64,000 nucleotides of DNA. Source: Heterocephalus glaber (lineage: Eukaryota; Chordata; Mammalia; Rodentia; Bathyergidae). Shown one piece after another: positions 11,201 through 23,295 of this stretch. Position 1 is the first letter of the stretch. Each line of letters starts with the position of its first letter. The notes beneath the pieces are model-generated. The model did not search any database. It was given only the letters and a program-made list of their open reading frames with translations, and was not told the origin of the DNA. A program made the translations under genes and the position numbers. Location: assembly GCF_000247695.1 (NCBI RefSeq), contig NW_004624751.1, positions 23,665,873 through 23,729,872 on the forward strand, given 5' to 3'.

Positions 11201-12837
11201 GAGGGCAACATTTGAATCAGTCTTTTCCTCCATCAATTTAGCATATGCTACAGTTTCGCTTTACACAGATATCATCATGGAGATATCTACTAGTGGAGAA
11301 ATTACTTTGGTGTAATATTATTCCTACTTGGAACCAAGAGAACACCTTTCTCTCCTTTTCTCTTTTTCAATTTCTTTTTTTTTTCTGGCATCTTAAAAGC
11401 TCACTCATTGATAAAAGCACCACAATACCTATATTTTCTTTAAAAAGGTGTGTTGACAGGGGCCTGTGTTTTTCTTTTTTCTTTTCAAATGCTGCAGTTT
11501 TTAGTGAGCCCTTTTTTGCCAATACTGTAGGGCTTCAGTCAAATAGCACTTGAAGTCTTTTCAAAGACCTACAGGAATTGAAAAAGATTCCAGGCTGTTA
11601 GGGAGAAGAATAATAGAATTCATACTCCTCTTCATTCCTATGAGCATCTTCTCTTCCCATGCTGGCTAGAAATGTGAAAGAGAAGGGGACCTGTGCTTGG
11701 AAAAGAAATGTGGGGTGTGGTAGTACAGGGCAGCACCAAGGGGTGGAGAGGACCTGACATTCTATGGATTATGCTGATTTACTGATTATTCTGGAGCTGT
11801 CTGTTGAACCCAAGGAGCCTGTTAAAACCACCCCAGCAGTCTCATGGCTGTCTTTGATATTTAGAATCCAGGAGGTTGGGTAAACCCAGTCCAATTAAGC
11901 ATGTGGTACTTTAATCAAATAAGGATTAAGGGCAAGCAAAGACAAAAATAGTACCTTTACTGATTTCTGGAAGATAATTAAATCAGACTTACTGCGCAGG
12001 GAGAGAAAGGATATTACAAGTCTATAAAAGAGGAGACCTTAAATTCTGCAACATTAAGTTAATGCTCCTGCATCAACAAAGCAAAGAAATCCCCTCATTG
12101 TGGGGTAATATGGGAGAATCAGGATAGTTAAGAGCTATTAAAATGATCACAAAGGGTGAGCAATAAAATAATCTCAGTCATTTGAGCATATCAAACTACA
12201 CAAAGATTGAAGATTTAGATCCAATATTCTTTAAACCAGGTGCATAAATTAAAAAATTCCTCAACGCAGACAAATGACTCATTACTTTGCTGTTGGAGTT
12301 CTTGCCCTGTTGCCAATTTTATATAAATATATTTGCTGCCATTCTCCTCATAAAAAAATTCTGGATCTTTTTCCTTTTGTGTACATAAATAGGTCTACGC
12401 TACGTTTTAGTAGTATCTTGCAATGATAGCATTTAATTAATACCTCAGGATCAAAGTTTTACTGATTTGATATAGGTATTTAAGATGCTTCTTTGAAGAT
12501 TCTTTTCTGGAAATCGTTTTCAGTGATCTGAATTATTTTTTTTCTTTGTAATCTAGCAGAGAAGGAATAACGGTAATTCTATGAATCAAAAGCAAATCTG
12601 TTGATCTATGGAGTACTTCATTAGTGGCTTGAAATGAAAGGATTATTAATTTGGTAATTATTAAAAAGATGGGTGGAAATGCATAGAGAGAGATACAGGT
12701 TGAAATTATAGCAGGATCACTGGCTTTTTGACATACTCAGGGAAAGGATCCCAAATACAAAGGCATCTGTCTCATGAGACAAAGCTGACAATTTGAAAGG
12801 AAAAGAGAATGAATTTGTAATCTTCTAGGGTAGGTCA
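11201..12837. other. non-coding, nothing recognised
   Basis: AT-rich. No gene or clear repeat recognised. ORFs at 11,121-11,553 are T-rich Phe/Ser/Leu strings and look like chance. Confidence 0.5.
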
Positions 12838-13235
12838 TTTTTTTTCAGTTTTTATTTTTGTCAGTACATATTTGCCAAAATAATGACCGCATTCTTGTGG
12901 GGTGTTGGTACATATACATAACACATCTTAATTCTTTTTTCATCTCTTTTTGCCACTCTCCCTCCTCCCTCCTCCATTTCTTAGTCCCTTTCCCTTTTAC
13001 AAAAGATCAATCTCTTCATTTCCTATTATCTTTTATTTTGCTCCTTATTTATATTTTGGGTTTATCATATAAGAGAAACCACGGAATATTTAAGCTTTTG
13101 CGTCTCATTTTTTTCACTTACTATTATAGTCTCAGGGTGCATCCATTTCCTACAAATGACTCAGGTTTATCCTTCTTTGTGGCAGTGTAGTACTCCATTG
13201 TGTATGTATATGTTTTCTTTATCCATTCATCTGTA
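12838..13235 (-). mobile_element. L1 3' end, antisense, 5'-truncated
   Basis: Begins with a T-run (the reversed A-tail), then 'cagtttttatttttgtcagtacatatttgcc', a pyrimidine-rich tract (reverse of the L1 3' UTR polypurine), and the end of ORF2 in reverse ('tgtggcagtgtagtactccattgtgtatg...tttatccattcatctgt'). The same series recurs at 34.28 kb. Truncated inside the ORF2 C-terminus. Confidence 0.85.
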
Positions 13236-16200
13236 AAACTTTCAAATCTGAACTAAAAATTATGACATTTTATAGTTTATGACTACGTCTTTTGTTGTTT
13301 ATAGAAGATGGGCTAAGTTGTTATTTATTTGTATTTATGGTTAAACATCTTGATCAAATTTAATAGAGAAAACAAAATTTTATTTAATTAAATAATGAAA
13401 TTATCACATTAAGTCCACATATAAATACAATTAAGATGTCTAACCCTTCTTTTTAAAAAGTGATTGCTCCTAAAATACACCCTAGTAATTTGAAATGTTT
13501 TTTTTAAAGATATTAAATTGTTACATTTTTAATCCTGATGTTATTGTTATGGCTTGAACTGTGATAACTGATGTACATTTTCTGCAAACTATGCTTGCTT
13601 TCAGTGGAAAAGAATGGACATTTCAGAACTACTAGGAGAGTTCAATGTTTTTTAATTTGCTTTTTCCTGTGTAATCTCCTTTCAAGTCCAATAAAGTTGT
13701 GACTTTATTTTTTCAAAATTCTTCCATGACAGGGCTCTATTGAGATTAGTCTCTTGTTTTTCTTGGCTATCCAATGGTGAGTAATACTTTATTACTCCCA
13801 AGGCTGACTGTGTACATAAAGATTACAGATGGTCTACTCTCAGCTATCACTTTATTATATGGGACTTTACACTTGTCAGCTATTTTAAAACAGAAACTGA
13901 ATAGTAATGTTGGTGAAAAGTCAACAGACTTGATATTACCATAATTTTTAAAAAGATACAATCTTTATCCATGACAATATATCTGTGTAGTCTTGAACGC
14001 AGTGATGCATAGTTAGATATGTGGAATTCTCAAACAAAATCTTAGTTGACAGCTTTAGAGTAGGGATAATAGCTCCTGAGAACCTGCAGAAGGACTAAGG
14101 AAGAAACTGATGGACCAGAAGAACTAATTGTAGGAGCGTGCTGTGTTAAAGAAAGATAAGCTGGGTTGCTTACCTTCAGTAGAAGTGGTTGGGCTTGTCC
14201 CTCTGTTTCCTCCTATCCCACTCCCTCTGTGCTTCCTCCCACACCTCCTAACTCCCTTAGAAGTCTCTCTCTAGGGAGGTGGATGCTAAAGCTGGGTTTA
14301 AAGGCATTTCTTCCATTATTCTTACAAAATCTCCCTGGAGTAAGCTAATATTATTACCATTTTACAAATGAAGGAACATATGTTACTAGCCCACAATTAT
14401 AAAGAAAATGGCAAAGTAGAGATTAGAAAATTGTTCTGTCCTTAGTTATGTAAAAAATGCTTATGGTATTCATATGATTAATAGCAGAGTAAGTGGTATG
14501 AAGGTTCCAAAATATCTAGAAAATTTCAGAAAGAAAATTCTCTCTCCACTCCAAAGAATTTTCTCTTTTATTCTAAAAGTTTTAGTGCTCCCTATGCTCA
14601 CAGAAAATGAGAAAAAAAATGTACTCCCTGTCCCCGCCAAACATTTTAAAAATAGATTTTCATAACTCAACCCAGAGAATGGAAAATTGGGTAAAATCCT
14701 GAAATCAGTATTTTGGAGGGTTTTATGTACTTATGTGAAACAGGTATGTGGAGTCAAGTTCATGCAGCAAGAAATAGAAGGAGTTATGTCCATCACGAGC
14801 ATTAAGTAGTGTTCCCACATAGCCAGCAGCATATAATAACCTCTGTCTCTATCAGAAGTTACTGAGGCCAAAATTAATGGCTTCTTAGCAATGTCCTGAC
14901 ACCTTATCCTTAGGGTATATATTTTCAGCTTTCTTGGGATATTTCATCCTCTTTGTTTCTTTCCTCCATGTCACTTGTCAAAATCTAGGGCAATAAATGC
15001 TAACTTTGTTATATTAGATCTTAGAGAGGAGGGGCTATAATAAATACTGAAGAATGTGTTGCATTGAGTCAATTATTGAGTTATTTTCTTCATTTGGCAC
15101 TGATGTGAGCTTCATAAAATCTCAGATCACCTAGCCTTGGTGGCCCATCTGCAAAATGGAGCCCATCTATCTGGTCTGTGTAGGAAGTCTTGAAAAATGA
15201 CTGGGTTAAGCTGGGTGAAGATACTATAACAGTAGAAGCTGGACATACTGTATATTAGATACCTTGTTCTGAACCACAATTATAACCCAAGCTTTTCAGA
15301 CAATTTCAGAACTTCTCTTTTTTTAGTTACATGGTAGATCTAGATAATAATGTAGAATACTATACTAAATAATATACTACACTAAATAATAATGTATAAT
15401 ACTATAGAACAGGTAATGATGTGGAAATGTTCTGAGAGTGTTGGGAACTCAGATCTATGGTTTTATAATTGGTCATTACTTCATTCTTTCCTGGTTTGTG
15501 AGATTGCCTCCAAATTACTCAAAAACAGTATATCATGTCCTCTGTAAAAGTATCACTTATCCACCAAGGGCTTACTAAACTGAAAGTTTTACTGCTTGAA
15601 AATGATCAGGTGTTAAGGGAAGCACAGAATGTGCCATTGTTTTACAAAGATTAATAAATTTTTTCTGTTTCTGTTTTTAATAAGCTTTTTTTCTGTTTCT
15701 GTCTTTTTCTTCATAGTATTACAGTCTCATGTGAGCTTGCTTCTCCAGATGAAGCAGAGATTGAAATGTCACACCAGCATGATCAATTAGATGATGCGGA
15801 ACAGAGAGGCGTTTACTGCCTGACATTAATACATAGGACAAGAATAACTGAATGGAGACAATGGAATAAAAGACTCAAAGGTAGAGGAAATCAGCAGAGC
15901 ATAGTTTAAAAGCTGTATTAATGTTGACTCATCAAAAAAATCATCAGGCCTAATGCTTTATGTGGTATACACAGGTTCACTTATTTGTTCAATTCTGAGA
16001 CACTAACAAATAAACATGTATAACAGAAACATGGTAGAAGAGGAAGATGTAAAGTTTTTCAAAAATTTTATTTTTGTCTTGGTTAAAAAAAGTGACAATG
16101 AGAAAGATAGATGCAAACTATATGCAGGCTGTAGGGTGTCCTATGAAGAAGACAGCAGATGATAAATAGGAATCATGATAGCTGTCTTCCTGTATTTGAA

Positions 16201-17239
16201 GTCTTGTCATTGCAAGAAGGATTGGACATGTTTTGGTAGGAATGACAGAGAGTGGCCTGACTTAGTATAAGGAATGAGTTCCCAAACTAAAACTTGGCAA
16301 GCATCATTGAAGCAGCCCTGCTTAGCTCCAGATTGCTAGATCACTGGGTAAATACTGTTGTAGAAGATTCCTACATTAAGTGAGAGGGGCTCCATGGCCC
16401 TATAACAGACGTTCTCTGGAGCTTTAAATCACCCCTGAGAGGTTTGAAATAGTCTTGCAACCTGTTCAGGTAGAGACCTGAATGAAGTTGGAGCTTCTTC
16501 AACTTTTATATAATTAATGCTTCTTAAGAGCATTTATGAACATTGTAGGCCCAGGAATGGTGCTGGTATATTTAAATTATGGGCACCTGGGAGTGTTAGG
16601 GATTTATCAGATTAGTCATCCCTAGTAACAAAACTATGAAATGTTTTTTTCCTGATTGTCAGTTGATATATTATGTTGACATTTTCAGTTTTATACTCAT
16701 TTTGCTTTTCTATTCAAATATAAATTAAAGTAAAGTGGTATGGCTGGGAATCTGCTCCCCCAAATAAGCCACCATGTTTTCTAGAGTCCACTGGTTGCTC
16801 CTATTTGTGGAGTTCAATTTTGAGACATCAATTTATCATAGCTTTGGAAGACAAGCAGAAGGCTCAGAGTAAGCCATGGGAGTCTAGAAAAATGAAATGA
16901 GAATATGTATCCTGGAGAGGTAAGATTGGGGTAATGTTCACACTTGTTCTCTTTGCTTCTTTTCTTAGAGCAGCCCTTCAAATATATACATATATATGTT
17001 GATGATTTGATGTATAACTGAATGGTCTTCTAGTTATGAAGGCTAATGTAGAAAATATTTCCTAGGAAGACACCTGGGCATGAGTTTCAAGATGCTCATG
17101 TAGTAGCTACTCTAGAGTTAACAGATATTCATAGGATTAAATAGAGTTAAATGTTAGTTTCAATATAAGCATTGTGCTGATAGTGAAGGTCATTAAACTT
17201 TAAAATTTGTTTCCAAGAAACACTGTGCCATCTTCATTC
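13236..17239. other. non-coding; one MIR-like trace
   Basis: About 4 kb with no gene. A MIR/L2-like trace lies at about 14,335-14,430 ('taatattattaccattttacaaatgaaggaac'), and another weak one near 15,130-15,190 ('cccatctgcaaaatgg'). The rest is unassigned AT-rich DNA. Confidence 0.5.
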
Positions 17240-17253
17240 AAGAAAATCTTTTT

Positions 17254-17357
17254 ATTTTTTATTCATTAAGTTTATTGTTACATTTTAGATATACAATATG
17301 ATGACATTCATCATTGGGAATTTGTATCTTTACATGATATATCTTGGCTTTTATTTT
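17254..17357 (-). mobile_element. very short L1 3' end, antisense
   Basis: Only about 105 bases of L1 3' terminus in reverse ('attcattaagtttattgttacattttagatatacaatatgatgacattcatcattggg'), matching the start of the antisense L1 copies at 21.63, 35.6 and 57.9 kb. It is flanked by an imperfect duplication, AAGAAAATCTTTT (from 17,240) and AAGAATGTCTTTT (17,358-17,370), so it is an extremely 5'-truncated insertion rather than a leftover of deletion. Confidence 0.8.
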
Positions 17358-18029
17358 AAGAATGTCTTTTAAATTGGATAGCTAATTATCTGTTTGGAAT
17401 AAAAACAGAGGAATAATTCTAAGTCTTTTATAAGGATGCATACAGTACTTGATTTCACTTATGTGCTTCACTTGCCTAGAAGCAAAGCATCAAATCCATG
17501 ACTCAGGGGCAAAAGAACAAATACATAAAAGATGACTAAGTAGGAAGAATCTTCTCAGTTCCAATCAAGATGGCAGAGTGGTGAGCAGCAAATAAAGAGC
17601 CTCTCTGACATTTGGTGTCCAGATGCTTAAATATAGCAATGTGAGGAAGAGAAGAAGGAAATGGGTCCCTGGGTCCCAGGAAGCATCTGAAGTAAGAATT
17701 GAAGCCCACAGGAAGAGTGAAGAGAGAGGCCTCAACACAGAAGAAAGAGGTGGCAAGTGGCACTTTTTCCCTGAGTTCTGACTCACTGTGTGGGAGGGAC
17801 ACCTTGAACCTGTAGTCACACGGTGACTACAGGAAACCCCAAAGGCCTCTCTGGAGAAACACACCAGTGCTATGGAGCAATGGACTCAGCATACTGCAGT
17901 GGCTGGTGAGTTATTCAGGTTCAGGGATGGTAGCCATCTTTGAGATGGCCCAACTAAGCTTGGGACTCAGAGCAACTGAAGCTCCATCTAGTGGCTCACA
18001 GCACCAGGGTGAGGGTGCCAAGTTCAAGT

Positions 18030-18690
18030 TGGCAGTACACACATGGAGTCTTACAGATATAGAAGACCAGATTGTGGTTAGTGACCAGGAAAGGAAAGAC
18101 TTCTTAAAAATAGCAAAGGACCATGAGAAATCAATCCAGCAGCTACTAGAAGATGCAAAGAATAACATAAGATTGATCAGAGTCACTGAAAAAGCAGGAG
18201 ATAGAACAAATGATAGAAAAACCTGTTCACAGAAGTAATGGCAGAAATCTTCCCAAGCAAAGAAAAAGAATTTGACATACAGATAAATGAGGCATACAGA
18301 ACTCCAATTAGCCATGATAAAAAAATCTACACCAAGGCGTATAATAGTCAAGATTACAGAAATTCAATACAAGAACAGAATATTGAAAGCTGTTAGAGAG
18401 GAAAAAAACAAATGACCTATAAAGGAAAGCCCATCAGAATCACAGCAGACTTTTCTCAACACAAACCCTCAAGTCAAGGAGAACTTGGAGTGAATTATTT
18501 CAAGCCTTAAAATAAAACAACCTCCAACCCAGATTGATATACCCTGCAAAACTGTCTTTCAAAATTGATGGAGAAATAAGATATTTCTATGACAAAGAAA
18601 CACTTGAGGAAATTTATAACCACAAAACCAGCACTCCAAAAATGTTCTGAAGGATGTTCTAGAAAGAGATAACAAGAACTACAACTCTGT
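18030..18690 (+). pseudogene. L1 ORF1 remnant (RNA-binding chaperone protein)
   Basis: ORF1p is the trimeric RNA-binding chaperone of the L1 particle. Across broken frames I can read its later parts: LTDIEDQIVVSDQERKDF followed by IQQLLEDAKNNIRLI (end of the coiled-coil/start of the RRM, about 18,045-18,180), then EIQYKNRILKAVREEK (about 18,355-18,400), TYKGKPIRITADFS (about 18,415-18,455), and the C-terminal domain with LSFKIDGEIRYFYDKETLEE (about 18,550-18,612). At least two frameshifts and several stops break it. The long N-terminal coiled coil is not seen, so either it is lost or ORF1 starts late. Confidence 0.85.
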
Positions 18691-18782
18691 GAACTCCAAC
18701 AGAAAGAATCCACTAGGTGGGGGTAGCAATGAACAGAGAGAAAAGAAGGGAACTAACAACAGGAAAATAACATGACAAGGAA

Positions 18783-18784
<2 letters not shown>

Positions 18785-18852
<68 letters not shown>
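18785..18852. repeat. (TC)n(TA)n compound microsatellite
   Basis: About 46 bases of TC repeat (18,785-18,830) followed directly by 22 bases of AT repeat. It lies between the L1 ORF1 and ORF2 remnants, in the inter-ORF spacer. Confidence 0.97.
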
Positions 18853-18859
18853 CAGTTAT

Positions 18860-21395
18860 AACCATCAATTTTTATGGTCTCTATTGACCAATCAAAAACA
18901 GACTGGCAGAATGGGTCAAGAAGCAAGATCCAACACCATACTGTGTACAAGAAATACATTAATTCAAAAAGAAATTCATAGACTGCATATCAAAGGATGG
19001 AAAACAACTCTTCATGCAACAGGAACCCAGAAAAAAACAGGGATAGCTATTCTGTTTGGAGACAAAGTAGATTTCAAGCCACAATTGATTAAGAGAGAAA
19101 AAAGAAAGTCACTTAATTGTTGTAAAGGGAACAATCCAAGGAGAAGAGATAACAATAATAAATATATATGCACCAAATACTTGTGCACTCAAGTATATAA
19201 AAAATATTAATGGACATGAAAATCAAATAAGCACTAATATAATTATAGTGAGGGACCTCAATACCCTGCTGTCACAAATAGATCAACTAGACAAAAAAAT
19301 CAACAATGAAATACCAGAACCAAACCAAAATTTAGTAGATGTCTACAGAATGTTCCACCCCAGAACACCAGAAAACACATTCTTCTCAGCTGCACATGGG
19401 GCATTCTCTAAAATAGGCCACGTACTAGCTCATAGAGGATGTTTAAGTAATTGCAAAGGAATTGAAATTTTCCCATGCATATTATTAGACATAGTGCATT
19501 GAAATTGGAAATCAATGACAAAACCACAAGAACTTCATAAACACATAGAAATTGAATAACACCCTCCCGAACAACCAATGGGTCACAGATGAAATTAAAG
19601 AAGAAATAGACAGTTTCCACAATTAAACAATAATGCCAGTACAACAAACTAGAACTTATGGGATGCAATGAAAGCAGTCCTATGAGGAAAATTTATAGTG
19701 GTGAATTTCCATATTAGGAAAACAGAGCAAGCTCAAATACACAACCTAATATTGAATGTCAAGGTTTTAGGAAAAGAAGAAGTCAAGCCCAAAAGTCATA
19801 TGAGGGAGGAAATCATAAAGATCAGAGCAGAAATTAATGCAATTGAGACTAAGAAAACAATACAAAAAAACCAATAAATTGAAGAGTTGGTTCTTTGAAA
19901 GATTAAATAAAATTGACAAACCCTTAGCCAACCTTATCAAAAATGGGAAGACTCAACTCCATGTAATTAGGAATAAAAAGAGTGAAATCACAACAAATCC
20001 TGCAGAAATCCAGAGGGTCATCAATACCTACTTCAAGAACATGTATTCTGATAAGATGGAAAACATAGAAGAACTGAACAGATTCCTAGATGTATATGAA
20101 AAAGCTGAATCAAGCAGATGTAAGAATTCTAAATAAACCAATATCAGTCAATGAAATTGAAGATGCAATTAAAAACCTACCAACAAAGAAAAGGCCAGGA
20201 CCTGATAGCTTCACTGCTAAATTCTATAAAAAATTTAGAGATGACCTTATGCTGATACTTCTCAAATTCTTTAGTGAAATTGAAAGGAAAGCAATGCTCC
20301 CAAATTCATTCCTGGAACCAAGGACTAACCTGGTACTAAAATCAAAATCTCTCTGATGAACATAGACATAAAAATCCAGGTGCTGGAAGAACTGGCTTTC
20401 CACATGTCTATGACTAAAACTAAGCCTATGTCTCTCACCATGCACTAAACTAAAATAAAAATGAATCAATGATCTAAATATTAAAACAGAAACACTAAAT
20501 CTGCTGAAAGCAAGATTATGTAGAACTCTTGAAATATTGGTGTAGAGAAAGAGTTTGTGAACAAAACCTCAATTGCACAGGAAATATCACAAAGAATCAA
20601 CAACTGGCATCTTATCTTATTAAAAAGCTTTTGCACAACAAAAGAAACCACCAACAGAGTGAAGAAACAACCCCTAGTGTGGGAAGAAATTTAGCCAGTT
20701 ATTACTCAGACAAAGGACTAATATCTAGAATATGTAAAGAACTCAAAAAAGTCAGACTACTCAAATTTAAAGACCCAGTTTAAAAATCAGCACCTGAAAT
20801 GAACAGACACTTCTCTGATGAAGAAGTAGAAATGGGAAATAAATATATGAGAAAATGTTTGATATCATTAGTCATTCAAAAGATGCAAATTAAAACAGTG
20901 CTGAGATTCTATCTCACTCTATAAAGAATGGCTACTACCAAGAAAACAAGCAATAACAAATACTGGAGGAGCTGTGGGGAAAAAGGAGCGCTTTTCCACT
21001 GTTAATGGGAATGTAGACTGGTGCAACCACTGTGGAAATTAGTGTGGATATTCCTCAAGAAACTAAAGCTAGAAGTTCCATTCAACCCAGCTATTCCCCT
21101 TCTTGTTATCTTCTCAAAAGAACACCGTCATATCACATTGATGTATGCACACTCATGTTTATAGTGGCACAATTAATAATACCTAATTCTTGGAAAAAAA
21201 ACCCCAACTGCCCATCAACCAATGAATGGATAAAGAAGATGTGTTTTTTTTTTAATATAATGGAATGCTACTCACTCATAAGGATGTATAAGCATGAGAC
21301 ATTTCTAACTAAATGGATGCACATTGAGACCATATTCTTAAGTGAAATAAATGGGACACACATGTTCAAATATCTCATGGTTTCTCTGGTGTGAG
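18860..21395 (+). pseudogene. L1 ORF2 remnant, reverse-transcriptase core deleted
   Basis: ORF2p is the endonuclease/reverse transcriptase. Endonuclease domain: 18,862-19,510, with IHRLHIKGWKTTLHATG, TGIAILFGDKVDFKP, then after a frameshift VDVYRMFHPRTPENTFFSAA. Linker and RT entry: 19,837-20,370, with KSWFFERLNKIDKPLANL, NPAEIQRVINTYFKNMYS and LPTKKRPGPDSFTAKFYK. Directly after a readable 'LMNIDIKI' block near 20,355-20,372 the sequence jumps to the C-terminal part (WCRER..., KSFCTTKETTNRVKKQ, DKGLISRICKELKKVRLLKF, later CPSTNEWIKKM). The palm with the catalytic (F/Y)XDD box is absent. Many stops and frameshifts: non-functional. Confidence 0.88.
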
Positions 21396-21934
21396 AAACC
21401 AAAAGTATAAATAAGAACCAAAATGTACAACAGATATTGGGAAATGGAAAGAAAATGTCCAAATGAGATGAGGAACAAGGGAGAGGGAAGAGGGAAAGAA
21501 AAGAAGGGACAAGGAAAAAAAATAGAAAAAAACCCATGGAAACAAAGTTTTTGTAAATAAAAGGTGAAAAGAGGTTGAAGGGAGGGAGAGAGGAATGGGA
21601 AAAAAAGAAGAAGCAGATATATCTTTTTTTTCCCATTAAGTTTAGTGGTGCATTTTAGGTATACAATACAGTTACATTCATCATTAGGATCTTGTACCTT
21701 TACATGATGTATCTTTGTTCTTATTTTTTCCCCATTCCTCTGCCCCTGCTTCACCCCTCCACCCTTCCCTATTTACAAAGACTTTGTTTCCATGGTTTTC
21801 CTTTTCTCATATTTTTTCTTTTTCCTTCCTCCCTTTCCCCTACCCCTCCCACTTCCCCTACTCCTTTAGACCTTTTCTTCCTATTTCACAATATCAATTA
21901 TACATTTTGATCCTTAGTTATACTTTTAGTTTTT

Positions 21935-23195
21935 CACACCAGAGAAACTATTCGGTATTTACACATGTGTGTCCTATTTATTTCACTTAAGAGTATGGCC
22001 TCAAGGTGCATCCACTTAGCTATAAATGTCTCTAGTTTCTCATTCTTATGGCTAAGTCGTGCTCCATTTTATTAAAAAAACCCCACATCTTTATCCAGTC
22101 TCCAGTTGATGGGCACCTGGGTTGTTTTCAAGTTTTAGCTATTACAAACTGTGTTGCTATAAACATGGGTGCACGTATATCACTGTGGTATGATTCTTTT
22201 AATTCTTTTGGGAAGATACCCAGCAGAGGAATAGCTGGGTCAAATGGGACTTCTAATCCTAGTTGTTTGAGTTATCTCCATATTGATTTCCACAGTGGTT
22301 TCACCAGTCTGCACTCTCACCAACAATGGAGAAGGGTTCATTTCTCCCCACAACCCCGCCAACATTTGTTATTGGTTGATTTCTTGATAGCAACAATTCT
22401 TTCTGGGGTGAGGTGGAATCTCAGCATGGTTTTCATCTGCATTTCTCAAATGACCAGTGATGTTGAACATTTTTTCATATATTTATTTGCTGCTTTTACT
22501 TCTTTGTCTGAGAAATGTCTGTTCATTTCAGATGCCCATTTTTGAATTAGATCTTTGAATTTGGGGAGTCTGATTTTTTTCAATTTTCTGTATATTCTAG
22601 ATAGTAGACCTTTGTCTGATGTACAGCTTCTAAAATGTTTTTCCCACATGTATGTTGTCTGTTAGCTCTGTTGGTGATTTCTCTTGCAGTGCAGAAGCTT
22701 TTTAATAAGATGAGATCCCAGTTGTTGATTCTTTTTGCTAGTTTCCATACTACTGAGGATTTATTCATCGTTTTTTCCTATGCCAATGTTTTTGAGAGTT
22801 CTACTTATCTTCTAGCAAATTTAGTGTTTCTGTTTTAAAATTTAGATCTTTAATCCACTTTGATTTTAGTTTAATGCATGGTGAAAGATAGGGGTCTAGT
22901 TTTAATCTTTGGGAAGTTGAAATTCAGTTTTTCCAATATCATTTATTTATTTTTATTTTTTTATTTTTTTGGTACTGGGGAGTGAACTCGGGTCCTTAAG
23001 CTTGCGCAGCAGGCGGTGAAACTACTGAGCTAAATCCCTGGCCCCCAACACCATTTATTAAAAAGGCTATCTTTCCTCCAGTGAGGATGGTTGGCTCCTT
23101 TGTCAAAGATGAAGTAGCTGAATATATCTGTAGTTGTTTCTGCATCTTCTAATTTATTCCACTGATCCTTGGATCTGTTTCTTTGCCAGGACCAA
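21935..23195 (-). pseudogene. L1 ORF2 C-terminal remnant in the nested copy
   Basis: On the minus strand the ORF2 C-terminus is readable in pieces: WDLILLKSFCTAREITNR, SDKGLLSRIYRKLKKIRLPK, FKDLIQKWASEMNRHFS and ANKYMKKCSTSLVI. Frames change between pieces, and the reading is cut by the SINE insertion. No endonuclease or RT part is present because of 5' truncation. The 165-codon plus-strand ORF over 22,048-22,545 is the antisense shadow of this region. Confidence 0.88.
22948..23044 (-). mobile_element. ID SINE, antisense, nested in L1
   Basis: T-rich run, then 'ttggtactggggagtgaactcgggtccttaagcttgcgcagcaggcggtgaaactactgagctaaatccctggcc'. Flanked by CCAATATCATTTATT (22,933-22,947) and CCAACACCATTTATT (23,045-23,059), a 15-bp duplication with two mismatches made of L1 ORF2 sequence. 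Confidence 0.95.
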
Positions 23196-23295
23196 AAGCA
23201 AGATATATCATATACAGATAGAAATTACATATGTTGAATGTTATCATTATGTATATCTAAAATGTACTAATAAAATAAAAATAAAAATAAATAAG

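Larger units (their letters stand above)
21624..23195 (-). mobile_element. L1 LINE, antisense, 5'-truncated, nested in the sense L1
   Basis: Starts with T8 (reversed A-tail, 21,624-21,631), then the reversed 3' UTR with its pyrimidine tract, then the ORF2 C-terminus in reverse up to about 23,195. It is flanked by a near-duplicate target site: AAGCAGATATATC (21,611-21,623) and AAGCAAGATATATC (23,196-23,209). The flanks rejoin into continuous sense-L1 3' UTR. It therefore inserted after the sense L1. It carries an ID SINE of its own at 22,948-23,044. Confidence 0.9.
17545..23295 (+). mobile_element. L1 LINE, sense, near full length but internally deleted and interrupted
   Basis: The 5' part (about 17,545-18,030) is GC-richer, begins 'caatcaagatggcagagtgg' like many L1 5' UTRs, and is followed by ORF1 remnants, a microsatellite, ORF2 remnants and a polypurine 3' UTR ending at about 21,623. 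A second L1 in the opposite direction then interrupts it. The last piece of this 3' end resumes at 23,196-23,295 ('gtatatctaaaatgtactaataaaat' plus A-rich tail). Both ORFs carry stops and frameshifts. The exact 5' boundary is uncertain: 17,430-17,545 looks like another L1 3' region fragment ('gatttcacttatgtg...tagaagcaaagcatcaaatcc'). Confidence 0.85.

Noticed and set aside
17911..18351. 146-codon minus-strand ORF
   Set aside because: Lies opposite the L1 5' UTR/ORF1 remnant, whose plus-strand protein motifs are recognisable; this is a shadow.
22048..22545. 165-codon plus-strand ORF, the longest in the window
   Set aside because: It is the complement of the L1 ORF2 C-terminus in the nested antisense L1; the L1 frame explains the sequence.
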